DNA of 32,475 nucleotides from a bacterium. Lineage in GTDB: Bacteria > CSSED10-310 > JAJRTK01. The stretch lies in contig JAJRTK010000204.1 in the NCBI GenBank assembly GCA_024278345.1, positions 1-32,475 of the forward strand. The letters are read 5' to 3'. This document shows positions 6,350 through 14,923 of the stretch, piece after piece (position 1 is the first letter of the stretch; every line of letters begins with the position of its first letter). Made by a program: the position numbers and the translations under genes. The notes beneath the pieces were generated by a model. It worked only from the letters and a program-made list of their open reading frames with translations, had not been told where the DNA came from and did no database searches.

Positions 6350-8476
6350 ATGTCCCATTGTATTCATCGCAACGGATTCCGGATCCAAGCCGACCGGCGC
6401 CTCTTCGTGTGCCTGGCGGCGATCCTGGGCCTGGCCTTGGCCGGCTGTGGAGGCGACGACGATGGCGGAGGTGGCGGTGGCAATGAAACCCGCGTCAACG
6501 ACCCGCTTTTTTCCAGCCAGTGGCATCTGGAAAACACCGGCCAGAGCGGCGGCTTCAAAGGCGCCGACGCGAAGCTGCCCGGCGCTTGGGGCCAGGGCGT
6601 GACGGGGGCCGGCGTGGTGATCGCGGTGATCGACGACGGCGTGGCTCTCGACCACGAAGAGTTCCAGGGAAAGATCGTGTTGATCCCGGGGTCGGACCTC
6701 AATTCCGGTGACGATGACCCCTCCGCGATGGCCACATTCGGCGATTTCCACGGAACTTCCGTGGCAGGCGTTGCTGCCGCCGCGGCGAACAACAACCTGG
6801 GCGGTGCGGGCGCCGCGTATGGGGCACAGGTCATGCCCATCCGCTTTCTTGGCGGCAACCGGCCGCTGACACTCAGCGCGTCGGCAATTGCCTTCCGGCG
6901 GGCCATGGAGGGCGGCGCCGCAATCCTCTCCAATAGTTGGGGCCCGCCTGACGGAGATGGAGATGTCCCGCTTCCAGACGCCGTTCGAGCCGCTCTAGAC
7001 GACGTGACGGACAATGGCCGTGATGGATTGGGCTGCGTGGTCCTTTTTGCCGCGGGGAATGGCGGAGAATTGGTGACGGGAGATGGCTTCGCCGCCTATG
7101 AGCGCGTCATTGCCGTCGGGGCCAGCACGGACCAGGACAAGCGATCCGCCTACAGCGACTACGGCCCGGAGCTGGATGTCGTCGCGCCGAGTAGCGGCGG
7201 GAGTAGCGGTATCTGGACCACCGATCTGCCCGGCATGCCCGGATACAACATAGGTGCGCTCCCCGCGGGCACCTACTTGGCTGGAGTCGGCTCGTTCCAG
7301 GGGACACCCGAATACCAGCTCCAAATCGGCCCAGGTGGCCCAGAGGTCGCGGAGGTGGAAGGAAACAACTTCGTTGCCACCGCCCAAAACGTGGCCTTCC
7401 CGGCCACGATAAAAGGAATAGCCGATCCTCCAAACGCCCCGGGGAATGTCATCTATTCAGCGGGCGCCTTCGTGGTTTTCGCGGATCTCTTCCGCTTCCA
7501 GACCACGACAACCCAGATCGTCGATCTGACCCTGAGCGCGCCTGGCGCGGGGGAGAGTGACATCGATCTGGCCCTCACCGATGCTGGCGGCAACTTCCTA
7601 TCCTTGAGCCTGGGAGAAGGGAATCTGGAATTTATTTCGGCGGAGATGGACAACGGAAGCTACACGAGTAATTTTGGCGGAACCTCCTCGGCGACACCTC
7701 TTGCTGCTGGCATCGCGGCGCTCGTGCTCCAGGCAAATCCGAATCTAACGTGGCAACAGGTGATGGGTATTCTGGAAGAAACAGCCGACAAAATCGGCTC
7801 AGGTTACGACAGCAACGGCCACAGTAATTTTATGGGCTTCGGGAAAGTCAATGCCGAGGAAGCTGTCCGGCGAGCCAAGAGCGGCAGCACCATCAGACCA
7901 GTCTCCTCCAAGAATCTCCACCGGTCATGGCCTCATGCCGACAAGCCCATGGGAATGGGGCTCTACTGGTATTCCGGAGGCGCCGCGCACGAGCTTTCGT
8001 GGGAACCTGCTTCCGCTTACGTCAGAAACCCTCGTCACTCCGCCGGAATCCGAACCCTCGCCAAACTCAGGCATCGTGCCTCGAAAAAGGTCGATCCTCT
8101 TTCCCTCCTGGGAGCCCAGAGAACCCCCCTCCAGGCGGCCTCCGACCTCGAGGATTACGGCCGTGCCCTCCGGAAAGTCGCCGCCACCCGGGGCGACCTC
8201 GAAGTGGCCCCGGCCCTCTCCACTCCCGGCGGGCTTCCGCTCTGGTTGGGAAGCGATCTCATCGCCGGCCTAAAACCCGATGCAAACCTCGAACAAGCGG
8301 AAGCACTCTTCCACCGGATGGACCTCGAAATCGTCCAAGAGCTCACCACAAGCGAGTTCATTCTCCGCTCTTCGGAGTCGGGAATCCCCGTCCTGCAAAT
8401 GGCCAATAGACTCTACGAGAGCGGGCTCTTCCGCTACGCACACCCCGACTTCGAGATTCCGCTGGTGGTCAAGTAA
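6350..8476 (+). CDS. Lipoprotein S8 (subtilisin-family) serine protease with inserted PPC-like region and C-terminal prodomain
   Basis: 708 residues; ATG preceded by AAGGAG. Signal peptide 17-32 with lipobox LAGC (Cys33), then a Gly/Asp-rich linker. Catalytic domain from about residue 48 (NDPLFSSQWHLENTGQ) with Asp95 in AVIDDG, His134 in FHGTSVAG, oxyanion Asn237 in FAAGNGG and Ser446 in GTSSATP. Residues about 295-435, between Asn237 and Ser446, resemble a pre-peptidase C-terminal (PPC) domain. Residues about 532-708 (YWYSGG..., SDLIAGLKPD, MANRLYESGLFRYAHPDF) match the fervidolysin-type prodomain that normally comes before the catalytic domain. The order is therefore permuted. Predicted outer-membrane or periplasmic peptidase. 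The triad is intact, so activity is plausible. Confidence 0.92.
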   Translation: MSHCIHRNGFRIQADRRLFVCLAAILGLALAGCGGDDDGGGGGGNETRVNDPLFSSQWHLENTGQSGGFKGADAKLPGAWGQGVTGAGVVIAVIDDGVALDHEEFQGKIVLIPGSDLNSGDDDPSAMATFGDFHGTSVAGVAAAAANNNLGGAGAAYGAQVMPIRFLGGNRPLTLSASAIAFRRAMEGGAAILSNSWGPPDGDGDVPLPDAVRAALDDVTDNGRDGLGCVVLFAAGNGGELVTGDGFAAYERVIAVGASTDQDKRSAYSDYGPELDVVAPSSGGSSGIWTTDLPGMPGYNIGALPAGTYLAGVGSFQGTPEYQLQIGPGGPEVAEVEGNNFVATAQNVAFPATIKGIADPPNAPGNVIYSAGAFVVFADLFRFQTTTTQIVDLTLSAPGAGESDIDLALTDAGGNFLSLSLGEGNLEFISAEMDNGSYTSNFGGTSSATPLAAGIAALVLQANPNLTWQQVMGILEETADKIGSGYDSNGHSNFMGFGKVNAEEAVRRAKSGSTIRPVSSKNLHRSWPHADKPMGMGLYWYSGGAAHELSWEPASAYVRNPRHSAGIRTLAKLRHRASKKVDPLSLLGAQRTPLQAASDLEDYGRALRKVAATRGDLEVAPALSTPGGLPLWLGSDLIAGLKPDANLEQAEALFHRMDLEIVQELTTSEFILRSSESGIPVLQMANRLYESGLFRYAHPDFEIPLVVK

Positions 8477-8478
8477 CT

Positions 8479-8492
8479 GGCGGCTCGCCGCC
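8479..8492 (+). terminator. Short hairpin just after the subtilase stop
   Basis: GGCGGC-TC-GCCGCC begins 2 nt after the TAA. There is no T-run, so an intrinsic terminator is not established; it may only stabilise the transcript end. Confidence 0.25.
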
Positions 8493-8548
8493 CACGGCCC
8501 GGAGCCCCACTACCGGGAACGGGCCGGTCTCTTCCAGCGTACCCAGTC

Positions 8549-8616
8549 TCAGGGAAAGCCGAAGGAGACAGACGAAAAATGGCGAGTGGCGGCGGACGGA
8601 GGGGAACTCACGCCGC
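8549..8616 (+). repeat. Dispersed intergenic repeat, copy C (partial)
   Basis: Shares CTCAGGG and, about 28 nt on, a 23-nt identical block around 8579-8601 (starting AATGGCGAGTGGCGG) with copy B at 23215-23238. It carries an inverted pair GCGGCG (8589-8594)/CGCCGC (8611-8616), comparable to the GGCGGC/GCCGCC hairpin of copy B. It lies between the subtilase and pgi 3' ends. Confidence 0.6.
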
Positions 8617-8673
8617 AGGCGTGGGTCATGCCGACGCCAGCGGAACTCCCCCCAAAAAAGCATTCTTGAAAAA

Positions 8674-10386
8674 CTAGCCGCGCCCCTTGTTGCGGCACCG
8701 GGCGTAACACTTCATGAGCCCCGCCGTGGACGAATCGTGGTGGCTGAGATCCATCTCTTCGCCTAGGGCCAGGGTCTTCTGCTCCGCCAAAATCCGCCCA
8801 GCCAGCACCTTTCCAAGCTCTACGCCCCACTGGTCGAAGCTGTTGATCCGCCAGACCACGCCCTGGACGAAGATCTTCATCTCGTAGAGAGCCGTGAGCA
8901 TTCCCAGCGCATAGGGTGTGAGCTTCTGGAGCAAAATCGTCGTCGTGGGTCGGTTTCCCTCGAAAAACTTGTGGGGAAGGAGTTCCTCGATCCTCTCCGG
9001 CGATAGCCCCGCTTCCTCTAGATCCAACCGGGCCTCCTCCGGCGTCTTCCCCCGCATGAGGGCCTCCGGCTGGGCGAAAAAGTTCGCCATGAGCTTCTCA
9101 TGGTGATCGCCCAAGGGCCGGTGGCTTTCGATGCAGCCGATGAAGTCGGCCGGCACCAGCTTCGTCCCCTGGTGAAGGAGCTGGAAAAAGGCGTGCTGGC
9201 CGTTGGTGCCGGGCTCGCCCCAAACAATAGGACCGGTCTGGTAATCCACCCGCCGTCCATCGCGGTCTACCGACTTGCCGTTGGACTCCATGTCCCCTTG
9301 CTGAAAATAGGCTGCAAAGCGATGGAGATACTGATCGTAAGGCAAAATGGCGTGACTTTCGGCGCCAAAGAAATTATTGTACCAAATGCCCAACATCCCC
9401 AGTAGAACCGGCAGGTTCCGCCTAAGGGGAGCCGTCCGAAAATGGCGGTCCAGGACATGGGCTCCCCGGAGAAGCTCCTCGAACCGCTCGAACCCCACGT
9501 CGCAGCAGATGGGAAGCCCGATGGCCGACCAGGACGAATAGCGCCCCCCCACCCAGTCCCAGAACTCAAACATGTTCTCCGGATCGATCCCAAACTTGGT
9601 CACCAGATCCCGATTCGTGGAAAGCGCCACGAAATGCCGCGCAACGGCCTTTTCGTCCCGCAGCGGATCCAGGAGCCACGCCCGAGCCGTCCTGGCATTG
9701 GTCATGGTCTCCTGCGTCGTGAAGCTCTTGGAGGCGATGATGAACAGCGTCTCCTCCGGATCGAGATCCCGCGTCTTCTCATAAAAATCGGAGCCGTCAA
9801 TGTTCGACACGAACCGCACCCGTGGCCCCTCGTCGGCGTACGGTCGCAAAGCCTCCGTCATCATCACCGGTCCAAGATCCGAACCGCCAATCCCGATGTT
9901 GACCACGGTCCGGATCGGCCGCCCGGTATGACCGCGCCATTCCCCCGAACGAATTGCACCGGAAAAACGCCGCATTTTCTCCAGCACCGCCCGCACCTTC
10001 GGCATGACGTCTTCCCCGTCCACGAAAACGGGGTCGTCGGAAGTATCGCGCAGCGCCACGTGGAGTACCGCCCGACCTTCGGTCCAATTGATCTTCCGCC
10101 CCGAAAACATCGCCTCCGCCGCCTCGCGAACCCCCGCCGCTTCCGCAAGCTCCACGAAAAGATCCACCGTCCGCGCCGTGATGCGGTTCTTCGACAGGTC
10201 CACAAGCATCCCCTCCAGCTCGAAAGAGAGCTCGTCAAACCGCCCGGGATCCTCCCGAAACAGCTCCCGCAAATGCAGGCTCTTGACCGAATCGAAATGA
10301 GCAGCCAATCTCTTCCAAGCCACCGTCTCCGTCAAACGGGCTCCCGCCTGAATTTCACGATCGATTCCCGACTGATAAAGGGCCAT
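8674..10386 (-). CDS. pgi: Glucose-6-phosphate isomerase
   Basis: Interconverts glucose-6-phosphate and fructose-6-phosphate in glycolysis and gluconeogenesis. 570 residues, near the usual 550 of the long bacterial/eukaryotic type. Visible: [11 protein letters not shown] sugar-phosphate loop (163-173), signature 1 [14 protein letters not shown] (279-292), [10 protein letters not shown] with catalytic Glu366, [14 protein letters not shown] with His398, and signature 2 with [12 protein letters not shown] near the C-terminus. Start ATG has AAGGAGG at good spacing. It is transcribed alone, convergent with the protease gene and divergent from the transglutaminase-like gene. Confidence 0.97.
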   Translation of the reverse strand: MALYQSGIDREIQAGARLTETVAWKRLAAHFDSVKSLHLRELFREDPGRFDELSFELEGMLVDLSKNRITARTVDLFVELAEAAGVREAAEAMFSGRKINWTEGRAVLHVALRDTSDDPVFVDGEDVMPKVRAVLEKMRRFSGAIRSGEWRGHTGRPIRTVVNIGIGGSDLGPVMMTEALRPYADEGPRVRFVSNIDGSDFYEKTRDLDPEETLFIIASKSFTTQETMTNARTARAWLLDPLRDEKAVARHFVALSTNRDLVTKFGIDPENMFEFWDWVGGRYSSWSAIGLPICCDVGFERFEELLRGAHVLDRHFRTAPLRRNLPVLLGMLGIWYNNFFGAESHAILPYDQYLHRFAAYFQQGDMESNGKSVDRDGRRVDYQTGPIVWGEPGTNGQHAFFQLLHQGTKLVPADFIGCIESHRPLGDHHEKLMANFFAQPEALMRGKTPEEARLDLEEAGLSPERIEELLPHKFFEGNRPTTTILLQKLTPYALGMLTALYEMKIFVQGVVWRINSFDQWGVELGKVLAGRILAEQKTLALGEEMDLSHHDSSTAGLMKCYARCRNKGRG

Positions 10387-10424
10387 GACGCAGCCTCCTT
10401 GAGTGGTTCAATTCCCCGCCTGAG

Positions 10425-10430
10425 ATCATA
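10425..10430 (-). promoter_or_regulatory. -10 candidate for pgi
   Basis: TATGAT on the minus strand, about 40 nt upstream of the pgi ATG. The region 17-19 nt further upstream offers only a weak -35 (TTCGAA/TCGAAA). Confidence 0.25.
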
Positions 10431-10656
10431 CTCCTAATGGCAGCGCTTTTCGAACGATCCACCGGTCAGCCCAAGCATTTCTCCGCAAACTTTCCCGCCA
10501 CGGCATTTCCTTTTTGGGCGTGCGTTCCGTTCACGCTGCTCGCAGCCGCTCCCATCGCTCACCCATTCCACCGCCACCCCGGGCTGCAAACCCACGGAAA
10601 CCCAATGCCCACCAACCTCAAAAGACCGCGAAAACTCCAATCCCAGGAGCCATTCC

Positions 10657-11385
10657 ATGTCCAATGACCCACACACCGCACGCCCCGGCAGCGAAACCGA
10701 TCTAGACCTCTATCTCCGCCCGGGCCGCTTCGTAGACAGCAATCACCCCGCCGTCATCGCCTACGCCAAACAAAAAACCGGGCACCTGGATGGCTCAGAC
10801 AAAGCAGCCATGGCAAGCGCACTCTTCTACGCCGTTCGCGACGGCATCCGGTACAACCCCTATTCTTTCACGCCCGACCCTGAAGCCCTGAAGGCCAGCT
10901 CGGTCCTGGCGGCTGCCGAGACCTTCTGCATTCCCAAGGCGATCCTCCTGGCCGCCGGGGCTCGGGCCGTGGGAATCCCCGCGCGGCTGGGCTTCGCCGA
11001 CGTCCTGAACCACCTGGCCTCAGAGCGGCTCCGACGCTTGATGAAAACCGACGTCTTCGCCTTCCACGGCTACACCGAGCTCTTCATCCGTGGGCAGTGG
11101 GTCAAGGCCACGCCGGCCTTCAACGCCAGCCTTTGTGATAAATTCCGCATCCGGCCCCTGGAATTCAACGGCTTAGAGGACGCCCTCTTCCATCCCTTCG
11201 ACCTGGAGGGCCGGAAGCACATGGAATACGTCCACCAGTACGGCACCTTCGCCGATCTGCCCTACGAAGAGATGATGGAGTCGTTCCGAACGCACTACCC
11301 GGGCCTCCTGGAGAAGGGACCAAGGCCCATGGAAGGCGACATCGAGGCGGAGGGTCCGGGAATAACCCATGGAACTCATGGATGA
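10657..11385 (+). CDS. Transglutaminase-like superfamily protein
   Basis: 242 residues, no signal peptide, so probably cytoplasmic. The papain-like core is visible: nucleophile Cys91 in ETFCIPKAILLAAGARAVGIPARLGF and His137 in FHGYTELFIRGQWV. The third triad residue, usually Asp in a W-x-x-x-D-P context, reads ATPAFN here (151-156), so the classical Asp is missing. The C-terminal part has HMEYVHQYGTFADLPYEEM. ATG 10657 has CAGGAG 7 nt upstream. Members with this layout are annotated as proteases, amidases or unknown; no substrate can be assigned. It is divergent from pgi and has no operon partner. Confidence 0.8.
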   Translation: MSNDPHTARPGSETDLDLYLRPGRFVDSNHPAVIAYAKQKTGHLDGSDKAAMASALFYAVRDGIRYNPYSFTPDPEALKASSVLAAAETFCIPKAILLAAGARAVGIPARLGFADVLNHLASERLRRLMKTDVFAFHGYTELFIRGQWVKATPAFNASLCDKFRIRPLEFNGLEDALFHPFDLEGRKHMEYVHQYGTFADLPYEEMMESFRTHYPGLLEKGPRPMEGDIEAEGPGITHGTHG

Positions 11386-11506
11386 ACCCGGCGGATATCC
11401 ACGTAACACTCATGGAGACCAATCGGACCTCCCCAGAAGCATGAAAGGCAGGACGCCGCAGCCTCCGATGTTTTAGCCCCCCAATCTTTTCGCATGGAGG
11501 CCTTTC

Positions 11507-11532
11507 GCCTGGAGGCCTTCTGGCCTCCAGGC
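11507..11532. repeat. Perfect 11-bp hairpin downstream of the transglutaminase-like gene
   Basis: GCCTGGAGGCC, 4-nt loop TTCT, GGCCTCCAGGC. It lies between the convergent ends of the transglutaminase-like gene and the first pilT-like gene. No T-run follows on either strand, so it is not a standard intrinsic terminator; it could act as a bidirectional Rho-independent-like or RNA-processing structure, or be a repeat element. Confidence 0.5.
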
Positions 11533-11657
11533 TCTCCGCTGGGCGCTCCCGGTTGCCCGGCAAGAAGCGGGCGCGGGCCGGAAGGCCGCACCCCAAAAAG
11601 GGAAAACGCGAAGCGTAAAGAGAGGGTGGCAACCTCAGACGGCGGTGGAAAAGGGGG

Positions 11658-12941
11658 CTAGTCGAACTGGAGTTCCATCTTTTCCGTCTCCTCCTGCTCG
11701 GGAGCGGGGTCGAAGCGCCCGGTATCGGGGTTGAAGCCGTGCTCCTGGAGCTTGAGGACGAAGTCCGTGGGGCGGGAAGCAGCTCGAATCGCCGAGTCGA
11801 AATCAATGACTCCCTTGACGAAGAGCTTTGTGAGGTGTTGGTCGAAAGTCTGCATTCCGTACTGGGGTCCGCCATCCTCGATGATGTCGAAGATGAGGTT
11901 GGTCTTGTCCGGATTCTTGATGTACTCGCGGATGGTCAAGCTTCCGATCATGACCTCCACGGCTGCGACGCGGCCTTTCCCGTCCTTCCTCCGAAGAAGG
12001 CGCTGGCTGATGACGGCCTGGATGTTCTCGGCGAGCTGAAGGCGCACCTGCTGCTGCATATTTCCCTCGAAAGTATCGAGGATGCGGTTGATGGTGCCCA
12101 CCGCGGACTGGGTGTGGAGAGTGGAAAAGACGAGGTGCCCGGTTTCCGCGGCCTGAAGGGCAACAGAGATGGTTTCCGCGTCCCGCATCTCGCCCACCAA
12201 GATGACGTCGGGATCTTGGCGGAGAGCGGCCCTGAGGGCGATGGAAAAGCTGTCGGTATCGGTCCAAACTTCGCGCTGCCGGATGACGGATTTTTTGTCC
12301 CGATGAAGGTATTCCACCGGATCTTCGATGGTGATGATGTGTTTGTCGAGATGCGTATTGATGTAGTCGATCATCGACGCCAACGTCGAGCTTTTGCCAC
12401 TTCCCGTGACGCCCGTGACCAGGACGAGACCCCGTTCGTGCTGGGCGACTTTCGTCAGGATTGGAGGAAGTCCAAGGTCTTGGATCGAAGGAATCTTGAC
12501 GGCGATCTTACGCATGACAAGCGCTGGCGTGTTGCGCTGAAAGAAAACGTTGACGCGAAAACGGGACACGCCGGCGATGCCGTAGGAAAAATCGTAGTCG
12601 TGAAGCCGGTTTTCCTTGATTTTCTGAGAGATCTCGGGATTGGGGATGATGGATCCGAGGATGGAATCGATTTCAGCGCGGCTCATCCGGCGGTCGCTGA
12701 CGCGACGTAAAGTCCCGTCGATGCGGACGATGGGAGGACAGCCCGTGGCTAGGTGAATATCGGAAATGCCCTCCTCAAGCTGGGCCAGCTTCCGAAGAAA
12801 GTCAATGATTTTGCTATTCTTTTTTGGCTGTTGCGGGTTCTCGCGATTCAAGGCAAGCCGTCCTGAGTTTGGGGTGCGGATAAGGGGAGAGGCGAATCCC
12901 GTGGAGAAATGAAGCGCATGGGCGCCCTGAGAAGGGTCCAC
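11658..12941 (-). CDS. PilT/PilU-family type IV pilus retraction ATPase (copy 1)
   Basis: Hexameric motor ATPase of the GspE/PilT class that drives pilus retraction at the inner membrane. 427 residues from a GTG at 12941. Visible: SDIHLATGCPPIVRIDG N-domain, Walker A GVTGSGKS (177-184), Asp box ITIEDPVE, Walker B DVILVGEMRD, His box TGHLVFSTLHT. There is a PilU-like acidic tail (EQEETEKMELQFD). The first 30-40 residues are not conserved; a TTG at 12851 preceded by AGGA would remove 30 of them and may be the true start. It follows copy 2 on the same strand after 234 nt. Other pilus genes are not in view. Confidence 0.9.
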   Translation of the reverse strand: MDPSQGAHALHFSTGFASPLIRTPNSGRLALNRENPQQPKKNSKIIDFLRKLAQLEEGISDIHLATGCPPIVRIDGTLRRVSDRRMSRAEIDSILGSIIPNPEISQKIKENRLHDYDFSYGIAGVSRFRVNVFFQRNTPALVMRKIAVKIPSIQDLGLPPILTKVAQHERGLVLVTGVTGSGKSSTLASMIDYINTHLDKHIITIEDPVEYLHRDKKSVIRQREVWTDTDSFSIALRAALRQDPDVILVGEMRDAETISVALQAAETGHLVFSTLHTQSAVGTINRILDTFEGNMQQQVRLQLAENIQAVISQRLLRRKDGKGRVAAVEVMIGSLTIREYIKNPDKTNLIFDIIEDGGPQYGMQTFDQHLTKLFVKGVIDFDSAIRAASRPTDFVLKLQEHGFNPDTGRFDPAPEQEETEKMELQFD

Positions 12942-13071
12942 GAAGAAACTTCTAAACGTTGGAATACCGCGGGCACTGGACGAAGGAGAAATCGGGACCT
13001 ATCAGATCCGGTTGACAACATCACCGCCGGGGCAGGCCTCCTTCCCGGCTCCGTGCAGCCGGAGGGCGCTA

Positions 13072-13090
13072 CACCGGCAAGATGCCGGTG
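13072..13090. repeat. Hairpin between the two pilT-like genes
   Basis: Perfect 8-bp arms CACCGGCA/TGCCGGTG with a 3-nt loop AGA, embedded in the 234-nt gap. A second inverted pair AAATTGT/ACAATTT flanks an A-rich stretch near 13110-13137. Either could be a transcript-processing or regulatory site. Confidence 0.45.
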
Positions 13091-13175
13091 CCACCGTTTC
13101 GGCGAAGAAAATTGTAAAGCAAAAACACGACAATTTGACAGGTCCCGAGAAATCTACCACGGGTAAGCATCGCGG

Positions 13176-14381
13176 TCACACATCGAAAAGGAATCCACCC
13201 ACATCTTCTTCCTCCTTGGGTTCTTCTTCCGCTTCCGGTTGCGGAGAGCTCGAGTTCATCTCCAGGTGACCGAGGTTCAGGTATTTAGTCGGCAGCGGGT
13301 AGCCGTCGGATTGGAGGCTCAAGATGAGGTCAGCCGGCTGGCTGGAGGCTGTCAATGCAGTGTCGAGATCAATGGAGCCGTCCACGAAGAGCTGCTTCAC
13401 GTGCTGGTCGAAGGACTGCATTCCGTAGAGATCGTTATCATTTTCAATGGCTTGGAGCAGGACATCTGTTTTTTCGACATTCCTGATGGCCTCGCGGACT
13501 CTACGGGTGCCGATCATGATTTCCACGGCGGGAATGCGACCAACGCCCCCGGCTCGAATGAGGAGGCGCTGGCAGATGATCGCCTCCAGGGTGTCGGCAA
13601 GTTGCATTCGGACCTGATGGTGCTGGTGCGGCGGAAACGAATCGACGATCCGGTTGATGGTGCCTGCCGCCGATTGGGTGTGAAGCGTGGAGAGCACTAA
13701 ATGGCCTGTCTCGGCGGCCTGGAGCGCGATCTCCATCGTTTCGGGGTCCCGCATCTCTCCCACGAGGATGAGATCCGGATCCTGGCGGAGGGCCGACTTC
13801 AGGGCGGAAGCGAAGGAGCCGGTGTCGCAGCCCACTTCCCGCTGCCGAATGACCGAGCGTCCATCTTGGTGCAGAAATTCGATGGGATCCTCGATAGTGA
13901 TGACATGTTTTTCTTGGGTCTGGTTGACATAATCGACCATGGAAGCCAAAGTCGAGCTCTTGCCACACCCCGTGATCCCCGTGACGATGACCAGGCCGCG
14001 CGGAGTCTGGGCAATCTTCCCCAAAACGGGTGGAAGCCCAAGCTCGTCGAAGCTTGGGATCGTGGCCTGGATCTTGCGCATGGCGATGGCCGGTGTATTC
14101 CGTTGGTGGTACACGTTGACCCGAAAGCGCGCGAAACCCTGTATCCCAAAAGAGAAATCGTATTCGTAGATCTTCCCTTCCCGGAACCCCTCTCGGGCTG
14201 TTTCCGAAGGGAGAATCGCATCGATGAGGGCTTCAACTTCGCTCTGGCCAAGCCTGCGGTGACCCACCCGTTTGAGGACGCCGCTGCTGCGGATGACCGG
14301 CTGGCAACCACATGCCAGATGGATGTCCGAAATGCTTTCTTCAAGCTCGGCGATGGTACGGATGAAATCGATGGGGTTCAT
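13176..14381 (-). CDS. PilT/PilU-family type IV pilus retraction ATPase (copy 2)
   Basis: Second motor ATPase, 401 residues, ATG at 14381. Visible: SDIHLACGCQPVIRSSG, Walker A GITGCGKS (135-142), Asp box ITIEDPIE (161-168), Walker B DLILVGEMRD (203-212), His box TGHLVLSTLHT (225-235), and an acidic C-terminal tail rich in Glu and Pro. It is clearly a paralogue of copy 1, with the same motif order, so the pair probably arose by tandem duplication. One may be the main PilT and the other PilU-like; sequence alone does not decide. Possible own promoter at 14482-14509. Confidence 0.92.
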   Translation of the reverse strand: MNPIDFIRTIAELEESISDIHLACGCQPVIRSSGVLKRVGHRRLGQSEVEALIDAILPSETAREGFREGKIYEYDFSFGIQGFARFRVNVYHQRNTPAIAMRKIQATIPSFDELGLPPVLGKIAQTPRGLVIVTGITGCGKSSTLASMVDYVNQTQEKHVITIEDPIEFLHQDGRSVIRQREVGCDTGSFASALKSALRQDPDLILVGEMRDPETMEIALQAAETGHLVLSTLHTQSAAGTINRIVDSFPPHQHHQVRMQLADTLEAIICQRLLIRAGGVGRIPAVEIMIGTRRVREAIRNVEKTDVLLQAIENDNDLYGMQSFDQHVKQLFVDGSIDLDTALTASSQPADLILSLQSDGYPLPTKYLNLGHLEMNSSSPQPEAEEEPKEEEDVGGFLFDV

Positions 14382-14481
14382 AACATGTCATACTCTCTCA
14401 AAAGGCTCCATGCGCCGGCCGCCAGCGCACAAGCGCCGCGTCCATGATCTTCCTACTTTCTAGCCCATGGCGGCCACCACC

Positions 14482-14509
14482 TTTATAGCGCACTGGCATA
14501 TTTGAGCAA
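14482..14509 (-). promoter_or_regulatory. Sigma-70-type promoter candidate for the pilT-like pair
   Basis: On the minus strand TTGCTC, 16-nt spacer, TATAAA, about 100 nt upstream of the copy 2 ATG and immediately after the yjbQ stop. This suggests the pil genes are transcribed separately from purB-yjbQ. Confidence 0.4.
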
Positions 14510-14515
14510 ACAGAC

Positions 14516-14923
14516 CTAGGCCCCCACGTGAATGACGAGGCGGCGCCTGCCACCTCGCTGGCGATGTTCCCAAAGAAAAATGCCTTGCCACCGGCCAAGG
14601 GCCAAGGAACCATCGACAATCGGGATCGACAGGCTTGTGGCCGTCAGCGCAGCCTTGATGTGAGCCGGCATGTCATCGATCCCTTCGGCCGTATGCGTGT
14701 AGAGAGAATCGCCTTCGGGAACCAAACGGTGGAACCAGTTCTCCAGGTCCGCCCGCGCCGCCGGGTCGGCATTTTCCTGAATGGTCAAGCTAGCCGAGGT
14801 GTGTTGGACAAAAACAGTACAGACGCCCTCCCGGACGCCAAGCTCTTGAACGATGGCTCCGATCCGCCGGGTGATCTCATGGAGTCCCTTTCCCGACGTG
14901 GAAAGGCTGAGTTCTCGAATCAC
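14516..14923 (-). CDS. YjbQ family (UPF0047) protein
   Basis: 135-residue single-domain protein of the YjbQ family; E. coli YjbQ has reported weak thiamin-phosphate-synthase activity, but the physiological role is unsettled. Family marks: FVQHTSASLTIQENADP, THTAEGIDDMPAHIKAAL, SIPIVDGSLALGRWQGIFLWEHR; the conserved His and Asp residues fit a metal-binding site. The GTG start at 14923 has a strong GGGGGAG site 4 nt upstream. Its first bases overlap the purB stop (GTGA arrangement), so it is translationally coupled to purB. Confidence 0.88.
   Translation of the reverse strand: MIRELSLSTSGKGLHEITRRIGAIVQELGVREGVCTVFVQHTSASLTIQENADPAARADLENWFHRLVPEGDSLYTHTAEGIDDMPAHIKAALTATSLSIPIVDGSLALGRWQGIFLWEHRQRGGRRRLVIHVGA

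Noticed and set aside
5104-6486. 460-codon plus-strand open frame
   Set aside because: Antisense to the MDR dehydrogenase, which has clear family motifs; translation shows no known domain and has an odd composition.
11739-12710. 323-codon plus-strand open frame
   Set aside because: Antisense to the PilT-like ATPase; no ribosome site or domain.
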